Source: Mesorhizobium sp. 1M-11 (lineage in GTDB: Bacteria > Pseudomonadota > Alphaproteobacteria > Rhizobiales > Rhizobiaceae). Taken from it: a stretch of 64,000 nucleotides of DNA. The notes under the pieces were generated by a model. That model was not told the origin of the DNA and made no database searches. It worked only from the letters and a program-made list of their open reading frames with translations. The stretch spans positions 310,001-374,000 of the forward strand of contig NZ_LJSD01000037.1 in assembly GCF_001303895.1 (NCBI RefSeq). The letters run 5' to 3'. The translations under genes were made by a program, and so were the position numbers. Below, piece after piece: positions 18,778 through 27,664 of this stretch; within the stretch, counting starts at the first letter, position 1, and every line of letters starts with the position of its first letter.

Positions 18778-18924
18778 TCACGGCGCTGCATGTCGTCGCT
18801 GTGGCTTGCCGCGCCGCTCAGGCCGCGTGCGCAGGTAAGTATCCTGACGCTGGGGTGGTCTGTTCAACGTCTGGAAAGTGGCAACCTTCAGCGCGTCGAG
18901 AAGCGCCTGGATGACCTCGGACAT
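18778..18924 (-). CDS. Possible small protein (48 residues)
   Basis: A short frame starts at ATG 18924 with GGAG eight bases upstream and reads MSEVIQALLDALKVATFQTL, then a basic tail rich in Arg, Gln and Pro. It is divergent from the LysR gene at 19034. I do not recognise it. The ribosome-binding site and amphipathic N-terminus favour a real gene, but the length gives little statistical support. Confidence 0.35.
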   Translation of the reverse strand: MSEVIQALLDALKVATFQTLNRPPQRQDTYLRTRPERRGKPQRRHAAP

Positions 18925-19033
18925 CACATTCACTCCGGTTTCGCGTGTCTGTTTCATGACCGGATTCAACGCCTTCTGGCGCCTGCCTTCAAACGAGTAT
19001 ATTTTCGCATTAGGATAACCTGAGGTTATGCGA

Positions 19034-19975
19034 ATGAAGCGCAGTCGTTTGCCGCTCACAGCCTTGCGCTCTTTTGAGGCGGCAGGCAGGAATGCGAGTT
19101 TCAGCCGGGCTGCCGAGGAATTGCACGTCTCGCAGGCAGCCATCAGTCGCCAGATCCGTGAGCTTGAAACCACACTCCGCACCCCACTGTTCGAGCGCCT
19201 GCATCGCAAGGTCGTTCTGACAGAGGTCGGCAAGGCGTTGCTCACCCAGCTGAGCGCCAGTTTCGACGGCATCGAAAGAATGCTCACCGAGATCGCCGGC
19301 CGCGGTCAGACCCGGACGGCACGGGTGAGTTCGGATGCATCCATCGCTGCCTGCTGGCTGATCCCGCGCCTGGACCGTTTTCGGCGCATGAACCCCGACA
19401 TCGATGTCGTGCTCGATGTCGATCCGCGACTGATCGAGTTCCGCGCCGACCAGGCCGAGCTCGCCTTGCGCTTTTCCTTCCGCAACACAAGCTGGCCGAA
19501 CACGGAAGCTGAACGCCTTGCCCATGCGCTCGAGACGCCTGTGCTTGCGCCGTCCCTGCTCGCCGGCGGGCCTGCAATCGCAAAGCCTGGCGATCTGCGC
19601 CGCTTCACCTTGTTGCACGAAGAAAGCCGCGAACATTGGAAGAACTGGTTTCGGCTCGCCGGCGAAGAGGAGGCCGAGGTGCTGGCGCCGGGGCCGATGT
19701 ATGCCGATATGGCGCTGGCCAAGCAAGCTGCCTTGCTTGGCCATGGCGTGGCCCTGGTCGATCTCCTCTACATGCAGGATGAACTCGCCGCCGGCACGCT
19801 GGTCAGGCCTTTTTCAGCGGAGCTCAATTCCGGCGGTTATTTCCTCGTCGCGCGCAGCCTTTCGGGGCTCAGCGAACCTGCCCACATCTTTGCTGAATGG
19901 GTCCGCGCCGAATTTGCCGCGAGTGTTGCCGCGCTATCGTCAACCGAAAGTGAACGGTGCGTGCTCCCCGAATGA
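19034..19975 (+). CDS. LysR-family transcriptional regulator (GcvA-like)
   Basis: This regulator of about 313 residues has the N-terminal winged helix LPLTALRSFEAAGRNASFSRAAEELHVSQAAIS (shown in part: ASFSRAAEELHVSQAAISRQ) and a periplasmic-binding-like effector domain. It resembles the GcvA/AmpR subgroup. ATG 19034 has GAGG eight bases upstream; ATG 19028 is also in frame but too close. It may control the divergent small frame at 18924 or the luciferase-like gene downstream, which begins 130 bp after its stop. Confidence 0.88.
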   Translation: MKRSRLPLTALRSFEAAGRNASFSRAAEELHVSQAAISRQIRELETTLRTPLFERLHRKVVLTEVGKALLTQLSASFDGIERMLTEIAGRGQTRTARVSSDASIAACWLIPRLDRFRRMNPDIDVVLDVDPRLIEFRADQAELALRFSFRNTSWPNTEAERLAHALETPVLAPSLLAGGPAIAKPGDLRRFTLLHEESREHWKNWFRLAGEEEAEVLAPGPMYADMALAKQAALLGHGVALVDLLYMQDELAAGTLVRPFSAELNSGGYFLVARSLSGLSEPAHIFAEWVRAEFAASVAALSSTESERCVLPE

Positions 19976-20105
19976 ATGGGCAACCCAGTCCGCCTCGCCT
20001 ATCTCACTCACCGAATTGGACAATCCGTCACCGATAGACCGGTGGCCAGAGGAGGCCCGGCGCCCGCTCTCTCGGATCGCGCCGGTGGCCCAACATGGGG
20101 ATGAC

Positions 20106-21161
20106 ATGACCGACAAAGTTGAATTCGGACTGGACACGTTTGGCGATGTCACGCTTGGCGCCGACGGCAAGCTGTTGCCGCAGGCCAAGGTGATCCGCAA
20201 TCTCGTCGAGGAAGCCGTTCTCGCCGATCAGGTCGGCATCGACTTCATCGGCGTTGGGGAGCATCACCGCGACGACTTCGCCGTCTCCGCGCCGGAGACG
20301 GTACTGGCTGGCATTGCCACGCGCACCAGTCGCATCAAGCTGGGCTCGGCCGTCACCGTGCTGAGCTCGGACGATCCGATCCGTGTCTTCCAGCGCTTTT
20401 CCACCGTCGACGCGTTGTCGAATGGGCGCGCGGAAGTGATCCTTGGTCGCGGTTCCTTCACGGAATCCTTCCCGCTGTTCGGTTTCCGGCTCAACGACTA
20501 CGAGACCCTGTTCACCGAAAAGCTCGATCTGTTCGCAGCAGTCCGCAAGGGCGAACCAGTCACCTGGCAGGGTTCCATCCGGCCGCCGCTCAAGGATCAA
20601 TCGGTCTATCCGCCGATCGAGAATGGCAACTTGAAGACCTGGATCGGTGTCGGCGGCAGCCCGGAATCGGTCGTGCGTGCCGCACGCTACAATCTGCCTT
20701 TGATGCTGGCCATCATCGGCGGCGATCCGAAGCGCTTCCGCCCCTATGTGGACCTCTACCATCAAGCGCTCGACCAGCTTGGTGGAGCGACGTTGCCGGT
20801 CGGCGTGCATTCGCCGGGCTATGTTGCCGACACCGACGAGCAGGCGGCTGAAGAGCTGTGGCCGCACTACAAGGTGATGCGCGACCGCATCGGTGGCGAG
20901 CGTGGCTGGCCGCCAGCCACCCGCGCCGACTTCACATCGGAAGTGGAACGTGGATCTCTCTATGTCGGCTCGCCGGAGACGGTGGCGCGCAAGATCGCGG
21001 CGACGGTGAAGGCGCTGGGCGCCCGGCGTTTCCAGATGAAATACTCGTCCGGCCCGCTGCCGCATGAACAAATGATGCGCTCGATCGAGCTCTACGGCAC
21101 CAAGGTGATCCCGTTGGTGCGCGACCTCCTGGCGGAAAAGCCGGAGCTGACAGAGGCCTGA
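20106..21161 (+). CDS. LLM-class flavin-dependent oxidoreductase (luciferase-like)
   Basis: This 351-residue TIM-barrel flavin oxidoreductase has VEFGLDTFGDVT, VGEHHRDDFAVSAPETVLAGIA, IRVFQRFSTVDALSNGRAEVILGRG (in part) and GGSPESVVRAARY. Members oxidise diverse substrates using reduced flavin supplied by a separate reductase. The substrate is not predictable. The start is ATG 20106. It ends 28 bp before a strong bidirectional terminator. Confidence 0.88.
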   Translation: MTDKVEFGLDTFGDVTLGADGKLLPQAKVIRNLVEEAVLADQVGIDFIGVGEHHRDDFAVSAPETVLAGIATRTSRIKLGSAVTVLSSDDPIRVFQRFSTVDALSNGRAEVILGRGSFTESFPLFGFRLNDYETLFTEKLDLFAAVRKGEPVTWQGSIRPPLKDQSVYPPIENGNLKTWIGVGGSPESVVRAARYNLPLMLAIIGGDPKRFRPYVDLYHQALDQLGGATLPVGVHSPGYVADTDEQAAEELWPHYKVMRDRIGGERGWPPATRADFTSEVERGSLYVGSPETVARKIAATVKALGARRFQMKYSSGPLPHEQMMRSIELYGTKVIPLVRDLLAEKPELTEA

Positions 21162-21189
21162 ACAGGGTACCGACAAGCAATGCAAGTGA

Positions 21190-21221
21190 AAGGCCCGGCG
21201 TGGTTCCCCACGCCGGGCCTT
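21190..21221. terminator. Bidirectional Rho-independent terminator
   Basis: A 14-bp perfect stem, AAGGCCCGGCGTGG with CCACGCCGGGCCTT around a TTCC loop, sits between the convergent luciferase-like and MFS genes. A T-run follows on the plus side and an A/T-rich flank on the other. Confidence 0.9.
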
Positions 21222-21251
21222 TTCGTTGGCGTTGGCAGTTTGACCGGTCGC

Positions 21252-23138
21252 TCAATCCTTGGCGTTCAGGTCCGTACCCAGCGTGTCCTTGACGAAGAGC
21301 ATGCCGATGACAAGCGACATCGCTGCGATCACGATCGGGTACCAGAGACCGTAGTAGATGTCGCCCTTTGCCGCACTCATCGCGAATACGGTCGCCGGCA
21401 GCAGACCGCCGAACCAGCCGTTGCCGATATGATAGGGCAGCGACATGCCAGTATAGCGGATGCGGGTCGGGAACATCTCGACCAGGATCGCCGCGATCGG
21501 ACCGTACACCATCGTCACATAGAGGACGAGGATGAACAGGATACCGATGACCATCGGCCAGTTCACCTGTGCCGGATCGGCCACCATTTTGAATGCGCCT
21601 GCACCAGGAACGGTGTAGACGGCGAATTCGGTGGCACCGGCTGCTTCCTCGGCGGTGATCAGCTTGTCCTTGATTGCCTGTGCGACCGGCAATGTCGCTT
21701 TGTCGCCGCCGCGGATAGCCGCGGCATCCAAAGCCAGCTTCGGATTGGAGGCAACCAGCGCATCGAGCTTCTGGTCGACAACCTTTGCAGGATCCCGCTT
21801 CAATGGATAGCCCGCATCCTGCAACGAGTTGAAGAGTGCCTTCGTGAGTGCGGCATTCTTCGCTGCAGCGTCGGCCCCGGCGGCAACAGCGTCGTAGGAT
21901 TCGACGGTTTCATTGCCGATCTTGACTGAGGCTGCGGTACCGGGTGCCGCCGTGGTGACGACGTCATACGGCACCGAGTTCTTGGTGAGGAAGTCGGTGG
22001 CGATATCGCAGGATGTCGTGAACTTGGCGGTACCGACCGGGTTGAACTGGAATTTGCAGTCGCCCGGGGCGGCGGTCACGGTCGCCCGTGTGTTCTGCTG
22101 CGCGGTAGCCAGAGCCGGGTTGGCCGCCCAGGTCAGCGCCTTGAACAGCGGGAAGTAAGTAACGATGGCCAGCGCCAGGCCTGCCATGATGATCGGTTTG
22201 CGGCCGATCTTGTCGGACAGCCAGCCGAACACGACGAAGAAGATCGAGCCGAGCGCCAGCGCCACTGCGATCATGACGTTGACCGAGTAGGCGTCGACCT
22301 TGAGCACGTTCTGCAGGAAGAACAGCGCGTAGAACTGGCCGGAATACCAGACAACAGCCTGACCAGCCGTGAGGCCGAGCAGCGCCAGAATGGCGATCTT
22401 GGCGTTTTTCCACTGACCGAAGGCTTCCGAAAGCGGCGCCTTGGAACCCTTGCCCTCTTCCTTCATGCGCTGGAAAGTCGGCGATTCCGACAGCGAAAGC
22501 CGGATCCACACCGAAATACCGAGCAGGACGAAGGACAGGATGAACGGGACGCGCCAGCCCCAGGCCGCGAAGGCATCCTTGCCGAGCCAGCTCTGCACGA
22601 CCAGGATGACGATCAGCGACAGGAACAGGCCAAGCGTCGCCGTGGTCTGGATCCACGAGGTATAGTAGCCGCGGCGATCATCCGGCGCATGTTCGGCGAC
22701 ATAGGTCGCGGCACCACCATATTCACCGCCAAGCGCCAGTCCCTGCAGCATGCGCAGCGCGATCAGGATGATCGGCGCCGCGATGCCCCAGGTCGCCGCT
22801 CCGGGCAAGACACCGACCAGAAAGGTCGACAGGCCCATGATCAGGATGGTGACGAGGAATGTGTATTTGCGCCCGACAAGGTCGCCGATGCGGCCGAACA
22901 CCAGCGCGCCGAACGGACGCACCAGGAAGCCGGCAGCGAAAGCCAGCAGCGCGAAGATGTTGCGGGTCGCTTCCGGATACTGCGTGAAAAAGGTCGCGCC
23001 AATGAAGGCGGCGAGCGAACCGTAGAGATAGAAATCGTACCATTCGAACACGGTACCGAGCGAAGAGGCGAAGATCACCTTCTTCTCCTCTCGCGTCATG
23101 CCGCGGCCAGTTCTGCCGGCGGTCTGTGCCATTGCCAT
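21252..23138 (-). CDS. MFS transporter, metabolite:H+ symporter (MHS) type, with a large extra loop
   Basis: This 628-residue transporter has MHS hallmarks: GTVFEWYDFYLYG at the first helix, GRIGDLVGRKYTF, GLALGGEYGGAATYVAE, and GWLSDKIGRKP in the second half. Typical members have about 430-550 residues. Here a hydrophilic stretch of about 180 residues (about 340-518) is inserted between predicted TM9 and TM10, on the periplasmic side. It holds two cysteines (CKFQF and SCDIA) that could form a disulfide. The start ATG 23138 has GGGAGGAA upstream. The substrate is probably an organic acid or osmolyte. Confidence 0.88.
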   Translation of the reverse strand: MAMAQTAGRTGRGMTREEKKVIFASSLGTVFEWYDFYLYGSLAAFIGATFFTQYPEATRNIFALLAFAAGFLVRPFGALVFGRIGDLVGRKYTFLVTILIMGLSTFLVGVLPGAATWGIAAPIILIALRMLQGLALGGEYGGAATYVAEHAPDDRRGYYTSWIQTTATLGLFLSLIVILVVQSWLGKDAFAAWGWRVPFILSFVLLGISVWIRLSLSESPTFQRMKEEGKGSKAPLSEAFGQWKNAKIAILALLGLTAGQAVVWYSGQFYALFFLQNVLKVDAYSVNVMIAVALALGSIFFVVFGWLSDKIGRKPIIMAGLALAIVTYFPLFKALTWAANPALATAQQNTRATVTAAPGDCKFQFNPVGTAKFTTSCDIATDFLTKNSVPYDVVTTAAPGTAASVKIGNETVESYDAVAAGADAAAKNAALTKALFNSLQDAGYPLKRDPAKVVDQKLDALVASNPKLALDAAAIRGGDKATLPVAQAIKDKLITAEEAAGATEFAVYTVPGAGAFKMVADPAQVNWPMVIGILFILVLYVTMVYGPIAAILVEMFPTRIRYTGMSLPYHIGNGWFGGLLPATVFAMSAAKGDIYYGLWYPIVIAAMSLVIGMLFVKDTLGTDLNAKD

Positions 23139-23279
23139 GAGCTTCCTCCCAAATGCCCTCGATGCCGGCCGTCTGCGCCCTCCTCCGGATGCAGACTCGG
23201 GCCCGGCCATCACCAAGGAATCTGGCAGAAAGCCCCCCTCGTGGGGACCGAGCAATTGGGATTATGACTTTGGTCTAAT

Positions 23280-23324
23280 GCATCGGCCCGAAAAATGAGT
23301 TTCGATTTTCGGAAAACACGATGC
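23280..23324 (-). repeat. Short palindromic repeat family B, copy 2
   Basis: This is the inverted copy of the element at 9127-9176. GCATCGGCCCGAAAAATGAG, then TTTCGATTTTCGG and CACGATGC share flanks and core with copy 1, although the left arm is degenerate. It lies between the ATP12 gene and the promoter region of the MHS transporter. Confidence 0.7.
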
Positions 23325-23351
23325 CTAGCACTCTTCTAACGAGACGAGCCG

Positions 23352-24149
23352 CTAGATGCGATCGCCCAGCGCCCCGAGCAGCGCCACTGCTGCCATCATG
23401 TCGCGCTTGCGGAAGGCGCGCCGCGCCACCGCTTCCGAATCCTGGCCCCAATGTTCGATCTGCCAGTCCTCGTCAACATGGGCAGCCGTCCATGCCGCCT
23501 CAGCAGCAAGCCCGCCCTGCTCCACCGCCAGCGCCAGCAACGCAGATCCCGTGATCGACGTCATGACATGGATGGCTGCCAGCCGGAACGGGCCGTTGCG
23601 GCGGGCAAGATGTGCACCGAGCACCGCAATGCTTTCACGCGGCTGCTCGACGTGGATGACGCCTTCAGCGAGTTCGAAGCGCGCGCCGAGCGAAGTGAGC
23701 GCCCAGTCGATGACCGGGTCCCAATACGTGTTCTGACGATCGACCAGTCCCTGCGGACCATCGGCGCGGTAGCAAAGCAGATCGGATGAAGCAAAGCGCA
23801 GGATGTCCTCGAGCACCGCCTGCGTATCAGTCGCAACACCGTCGATGGCGGTATTGACGAGACGCAATACCGGCATCGTCACCGGATCGATCACGTCCTC
23901 CTGCGCTTCGAATTCGGCCGCCACCAGCGCGGCAGCCTTTTCGGTCGGCAAGGCAAGCAGCGCCTTGCCGGGGGTGCGCACCGGCTTGCCGTCGAGATGC
24001 ACGGCAAAACCGGTCTCCGAAGGCGCAATGGAAGCGGCCTTGTAGAAGCGCTTCGGCAGCGGCGTGCGCATCTGGATCTGGGCGCGTCGCGTCGGGTCCG
24101 GATCGGAAAGCTGCTTGCCCGCCTCGAGATCGCTCAGAATATCGCGCAT
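23352..24149 (-). CDS. ATP12-family F1-ATPase assembly chaperone
   Basis: This 265-residue protein belongs to the ATP12 family, found in mitochondria and alphaproteobacteria. ATP12 binds free F1 alpha subunit during ATP synthase assembly. Recognisable parts are KRFYKAASIAP, VHLDGKPVRTPGKALLALPT, DLLCYRADGP, WDPVIDWA and the C-terminal DEDWQIEHWGQDSEA. It is the last gene of a leftward run and lies 13 bp after the EamA transporter gene, so co-transcription is likely. Confidence 0.9.
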   Translation of the reverse strand: MRDILSDLEAGKQLSDPDPTRRAQIQMRTPLPKRFYKAASIAPSETGFAVHLDGKPVRTPGKALLALPTEKAAALVAAEFEAQEDVIDPVTMPVLRLVNTAIDGVATDTQAVLEDILRFASSDLLCYRADGPQGLVDRQNTYWDPVIDWALTSLGARFELAEGVIHVEQPRESIAVLGAHLARRNGPFRLAAIHVMTSITGSALLALAVEQGGLAAEAAWTAAHVDEDWQIEHWGQDSEAVARRAFRKRDMMAAVALLGALGDRI

Positions 24150-24162
24150 TGCCGGTATACCC

Positions 24163-25080
24163 CTATGCCGTTTTCGGCCGCCTCGGACGATTGACGATGC
24201 TCAAGCCTACCGCGATCAGCCCCAACGCCAGGAAGATCGTCCAGGTCAACGGCTCTCCCAGGATCAGCCAGCCACATATCACGCTGAATGCAGGCGACAG
24301 GAAGGCGAAGCTCGACAGTCCTGCCGCCGGATAGCGGCGCATCAGCCAGAACCAGACGATATAGGTGATCGTGACGATATAAACAGCCTGAAACAGCAGC
24401 GCTCCGGTGGCCAGCGGCGTCACGTCGCGGAGCGCCGGCCCCGCCAGCGGCACCAGCGGGATTGCCATGATCGCCGAAACGACGAGCTGATAGAGCAGCA
24501 CCTTCTCCGCACTCGCGGTCTGCAGTTTGGAACGTTTGATCGTCAGCGTCGTCAGCGCCCAGAACAGGCCAGCGGCGAGGCTGAGCAGATCCCCGAACAA
24601 TGTCGACTGGCCGCCGCCGCCCAACCGATCGGAAAAGATCACGATCACCCCGCAGAAGGCGAGCACCAGCCCAACCAGCTTCTGCATTGTCATGCGTTCG
24701 CCAAGCCAGAAATGCGCGCCGACGAGTACCCAGAACGGCATCGTGTTGACCAGCAGCGAATTGCGCGCCACGGTTGTGTATTCGAGCGCCACGAACACCA
24801 GGGAAAATTCGGTTCCGAACAGCAGGCCGGCAAGGATGCCGCCGAAAAGTGTGCCGTCACGTTCGAACAGGCGAATCCCGCGGAACTGGCACCACAGGAA
24901 TACAAGCACGCATGCGATCGCCGAACGTGCGACGTTCAGGAAGATCGGGTTGTAGCCAACATTGGTGAGCTTTGCCGCAACGCCATTCAGTCCCCACGAA
25001 AATGTCAGCACCAGCATGAAGGCGACCGCCGCGGCGTCGACGGCATCGCGCCGGTCAAAGCTGTGACTTGCTGTGCTCAT
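24163..25080 (-). CDS. DMT-superfamily transporter (EamA)
   Basis: This 305-residue protein has about ten hydrophobic segments in two EamA repeats; the first includes LTFSWGLNGVAAKL and the second GLFWALTTLTIKRS. It ends in a basic tail. EamA proteins move amino acids, nucleotides or drugs; the substrate here is unknown. A GGGGGGAG site precedes ATG 25080. It is inserted between rluC-like and ATP12, where related rhizobia commonly carry a HAD hydrolase gene (from memory). Confidence 0.85.
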   Translation of the reverse strand: MSTASHSFDRRDAVDAAAVAFMLVLTFSWGLNGVAAKLTNVGYNPIFLNVARSAIACVLVFLWCQFRGIRLFERDGTLFGGILAGLLFGTEFSLVFVALEYTTVARNSLLVNTMPFWVLVGAHFWLGERMTMQKLVGLVLAFCGVIVIFSDRLGGGGQSTLFGDLLSLAAGLFWALTTLTIKRSKLQTASAEKVLLYQLVVSAIMAIPLVPLAGPALRDVTPLATGALLFQAVYIVTITYIVWFWLMRRYPAAGLSSFAFLSPAFSVICGWLILGEPLTWTIFLALGLIAVGLSIVNRPRRPKTA

Positions 25081-25194
25081 GAGCTCCCCCCGCGCGGGCT
25101 CAGCCGCGTCGCTACAGCCCTACAAGACGGCAGCAGTCACGGCATGGTCCAAGCAGCACCGAGCGGTGGTTCACCGCAGCAACCGGTGGGCACA

Positions 25195-26181
25195 TCAATC
25201 GTCCTCGGCGCTCGCCTCGTCGAAGCCGAGCAGGTTCCAGCTCTGGCGCATATGCGGCGGCATCGGTGCGGTGACATCGATCACGCCCCTGTCAGGATGT
25301 GGGATGATGATGCGGCGGGCGTGCAGATGCAGCCGGTTCTGCATGCCACCCGGAAAGTCCCAGTTGGTGTCGGCTTCGAAATATTTCGGATCGCCGATGA
25401 TCGGGCAGCCGATATGGGCAGCATGCACGCGCAACTGATGCGTGCGGCCTGTATAGGGCTCCATCTCCAGCCACGACAGCGACTGCGCCGCCTGCTCGAC
25501 GATGCGGTAGTAGGAAACCGAGTGGTCGGCGCCCTTTTCGCCATGCTTGGCGACCCGCACCCGGTCGCCATCCGGGGTCGGTTCCTTGATCAGCCAGGTC
25601 GAGATCTTATCCTCGCGCTTCGGCGGCACACCCTTGACCAGCGCCCAGTATGTCTTCTTCGTTTCGCGGGCGCGGAAGGCTTCGGACAGTTTCATGGCGG
25701 CCAGCCGCGTGCGCGCGATGACCAGCACGCCCGACGTATCGCGGTCCAGCCGGTGCACCAGGCGTGGCTTCTCGCCCTTCTTGTTACGCCATGCCTCCAG
25801 CATGTCGTCGACATTGCGTGTCACGCCCGAGCCGCCCTGCACGGCAAGGCCTGCCGGCTTGTTGAAGACGAAGACCTTGTCGTCTTCATGCAGCAGCATC
25901 TTGGCGAGCACATCGGCGTCGCCCTGATTGCGGATCGAATGACCGGTGAGTTGGTCGGCTCCGCCCTTCTTGTCGACATCGAGCGGCGGGATGCGGATCA
26001 CCTGCCCCGGTTCAACACGGGTATCAGTCTTGGCGCGCCCGCCGTTGACGCGCACCTGACCGGAACGCAGCAGCTTCTGCAACTGCACGAAGCTCAATCC
26101 GGGATAGTGGCTCTTGAACCAGCGATCGAGCCGCATACCCGTTTCGCCGGCTTCCACCGTGATCTGTTCGACGCCTGCCAT
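25195..26181 (-). CDS. rluC: RluC/RluD-family 23S rRNA pseudouridine synthase
   Basis: This 328-residue protein has an N-terminal S4 RNA-binding domain (MRLDRWFKSHYPGLSFVQLQ) and the RluA-type catalytic motif HRLDRDTSGVLVIART (catalytic Asp in HRLDRDTSG). The GRTHQLRVHAAHIG element follows. It converts specific uridines of 23S rRNA to pseudouridine. RluC is favoured over RluD by the S4 domain, which both have, and by context, so the symbol is provisional. A GAGG site precedes ATG 26181. Confidence 0.85.
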   Translation of the reverse strand: MAGVEQITVEAGETGMRLDRWFKSHYPGLSFVQLQKLLRSGQVRVNGGRAKTDTRVEPGQVIRIPPLDVDKKGGADQLTGHSIRNQGDADVLAKMLLHEDDKVFVFNKPAGLAVQGGSGVTRNVDDMLEAWRNKKGEKPRLVHRLDRDTSGVLVIARTRLAAMKLSEAFRARETKKTYWALVKGVPPKREDKISTWLIKEPTPDGDRVRVAKHGEKGADHSVSYYRIVEQAAQSLSWLEMEPYTGRTHQLRVHAAHIGCPIIGDPKYFEADTNWDFPGGMQNRLHLHARRIIIPHPDRGVIDVTAPMPPHMRQSWNLLGFDEASAEDD

Positions 26182-26218
26182 CTGCCTCAGCTGTCCGTTT
26201 CGAAACGCGCCAATAGCA

Positions 26219-26599
26219 CTATGACATCGTTCTTACGAGCCAAAGCCCGAGGAACAGTGCAAGAATCGCGCCTATGACGCTCACCAGCGCGTAACCCGCT
26301 GCCGGAACCACATCGCCGCGATCCCATAGGGTGGCGAAATCCAGTGAGAAGGCCGAGAAGGTGGTGAAGCCGCCGAGGACGCCTGTGGCCACGAACAGAC
26401 GCAATTCCGCCGAGGCGCCGCCATAGCGGCGCGCCAGCGTCTCGATGAAGGCGCCCATGATGAAGGAGCCGATGATGTTGATCGCCATCGTGCCCCAGGG
26501 AAAATTGGGGCCGATCAGCCTGAGCGCGCCGAGGTTGAAGAGATGGCGGATGGCGGCGCCGATCGCGCCACCGACTGCCACGAGGAGAAGATGGTACAT
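26219..26599 (-). CDS. crcB: Fluoride exporter CrcB/Fluc
   Basis: This 126-residue, four-helix membrane protein works as a dual-topology dimeric fluoride channel. The family signatures GGAIGAAIRHLFN, GTMAINIIGSF and GVLGGFTTFSAFSLD are complete. Start ATG 26599 is used; a GTG two codons upstream is possible. It lies 37 bp upstream of the rluC-like gene and 27 bp downstream of the lpxO-like gene. I saw no fluoride riboswitch in the immediate leader. Confidence 0.93.
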   Translation of the reverse strand: MYHLLLVAVGGAIGAAIRHLFNLGALRLIGPNFPWGTMAINIIGSFIMGAFIETLARRYGGASAELRLFVATGVLGGFTTFSAFSLDFATLWDRGDVVPAAGYALVSVIGAILALFLGLWLVRTMS

Positions 26600-26626
26600 C
26601 GGCACCGATCCCGTCAGCGCGACGGC

Positions 26627-27454
26627 CTAGGCCTGAGCCTTCTTGCCCTTGCTCGACGAGATCATCTTCCAGTTCTTGTAGAACATGGAATTGATGCGCT
26701 CGACGCTCATCGAAACGATGGTGAGCAAGCCGGCAACGACACCGGGAACCGGGGAAGGACGAATGATGTCCATGAACACGCAATAGCGGCGGCCGTCATA
26801 TTCGTTGACCGAACGATGCAGCAGCGTGTCGTCGAAAATATACATTGGACTGTCGTGCCAATAGTTCCTGGCGCCTTGGCATTCGACGAAGATTTCAGCG
26901 TTCACCGGGATCAGGTTGTACAGCACGCGCAGCGAAAGGCGCAGCGGGCCGAAATGCCAGGACGTCGATTCGCGCCCCGAAAACACCGACACCGCGATCG
27001 TCTTCACATATTTAAAGTCCTTGTTGAACTCCGGCACGTTGTCGATCTTGTGCTTGCCATACCACTGGTAGACGTACATGCCGCGCCGGCCGGTGCCGAA
27101 ATTGGCGTCGATGTCGGCGATGATCTCGTTGCGGCGCTCCTTGAAGACGTTGAGCACCTCGTTGACTTCGCGCTGATAGTCAGCCGGAAACTGCTCCAGC
27201 TTCCACACGCCCCAGTTCTTGTAGCTGATCAGGTCGACCAGCAGGTTGAAGGGGGACAGCAACCAGGTGAACATGCCGTTGCCGGTGAAATAGAGGCTGA
27301 ACAGCCGCTGGTCCTTGTTCTTGTTGCGCAGCACGTCGATGAGCCCGCAAACAAGCCAGATCAGCGTGATGATCGGGATAAAGTAGAAACCGAGCCCCAG
27401 AAGCACGACGGCGATGGCGGCTTTGCGGATTGCCTTGCGTTGATCTTTGGTCAT
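26627..27454 (-). CDS. Aspartyl/asparaginyl beta-hydroxylase family (LpxO-like)
   Basis: This 275-residue protein has an N-terminal membrane anchor (VLLGLGFYFIPIITLIWLVCG) and a cytoplasmic Fe(II)/2-oxoglutarate dioxygenase domain. The domain shows HFGPLRLSLRVLYNLIPV, FVECQGARNYWHDSP and DDTLLHRSVNEYDGRRYCVFM, with the conserved His, His and Arg. LpxO 2-hydroxylates lipid A acyl chains; rhizobial homologues are commonly annotated this way. It is the first gene of the leftward run through crcB. Confidence 0.8.
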   Translation of the reverse strand: MTKDQRKAIRKAAIAVVLLGLGFYFIPIITLIWLVCGLIDVLRNKNKDQRLFSLYFTGNGMFTWLLSPFNLLVDLISYKNWGVWKLEQFPADYQREVNEVLNVFKERRNEIIADIDANFGTGRRGMYVYQWYGKHKIDNVPEFNKDFKYVKTIAVSVFSGRESTSWHFGPLRLSLRVLYNLIPVNAEIFVECQGARNYWHDSPMYIFDDTLLHRSVNEYDGRRYCVFMDIIRPSPVPGVVAGLLTIVSMSVERINSMFYKNWKMISSSKGKKAQA

Positions 27455-27664
27455 GTGAGCCTGGCGCCTGGCGCCACCCTTTTAAGAGTTCGCCGCGCCC
27501 TCGGCCGCGGCGCATTCACCCCAGTGACGGCTGCATAGGCTCAATTGCTGTCGTGCACAAGACGGCACAAAACCCGTACCAGCAAGCATCTCAAAAAATT
27601 GGATTGGAATACTCACCTTTTTAGTATCCGCATCGACCGGTGCGCTCGTACGACGCCGGCGGCT

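Noticed and set aside
24064-26277. 737-codon plus-strand open frame over the ATP12, EamA and rluC-like genes
   Set aside because: It crosses three recognisable genes on the other strand and their gaps, has no domain or ribosome-binding site, and shows shadow-frame composition.
27430-27624. 64-codon plus-strand frame in the gap upstream of the lpxO-like gene
   Set aside because: No ribosome-binding site, overlaps the start of the lpxO-like gene antisense, and composition is not protein-like.
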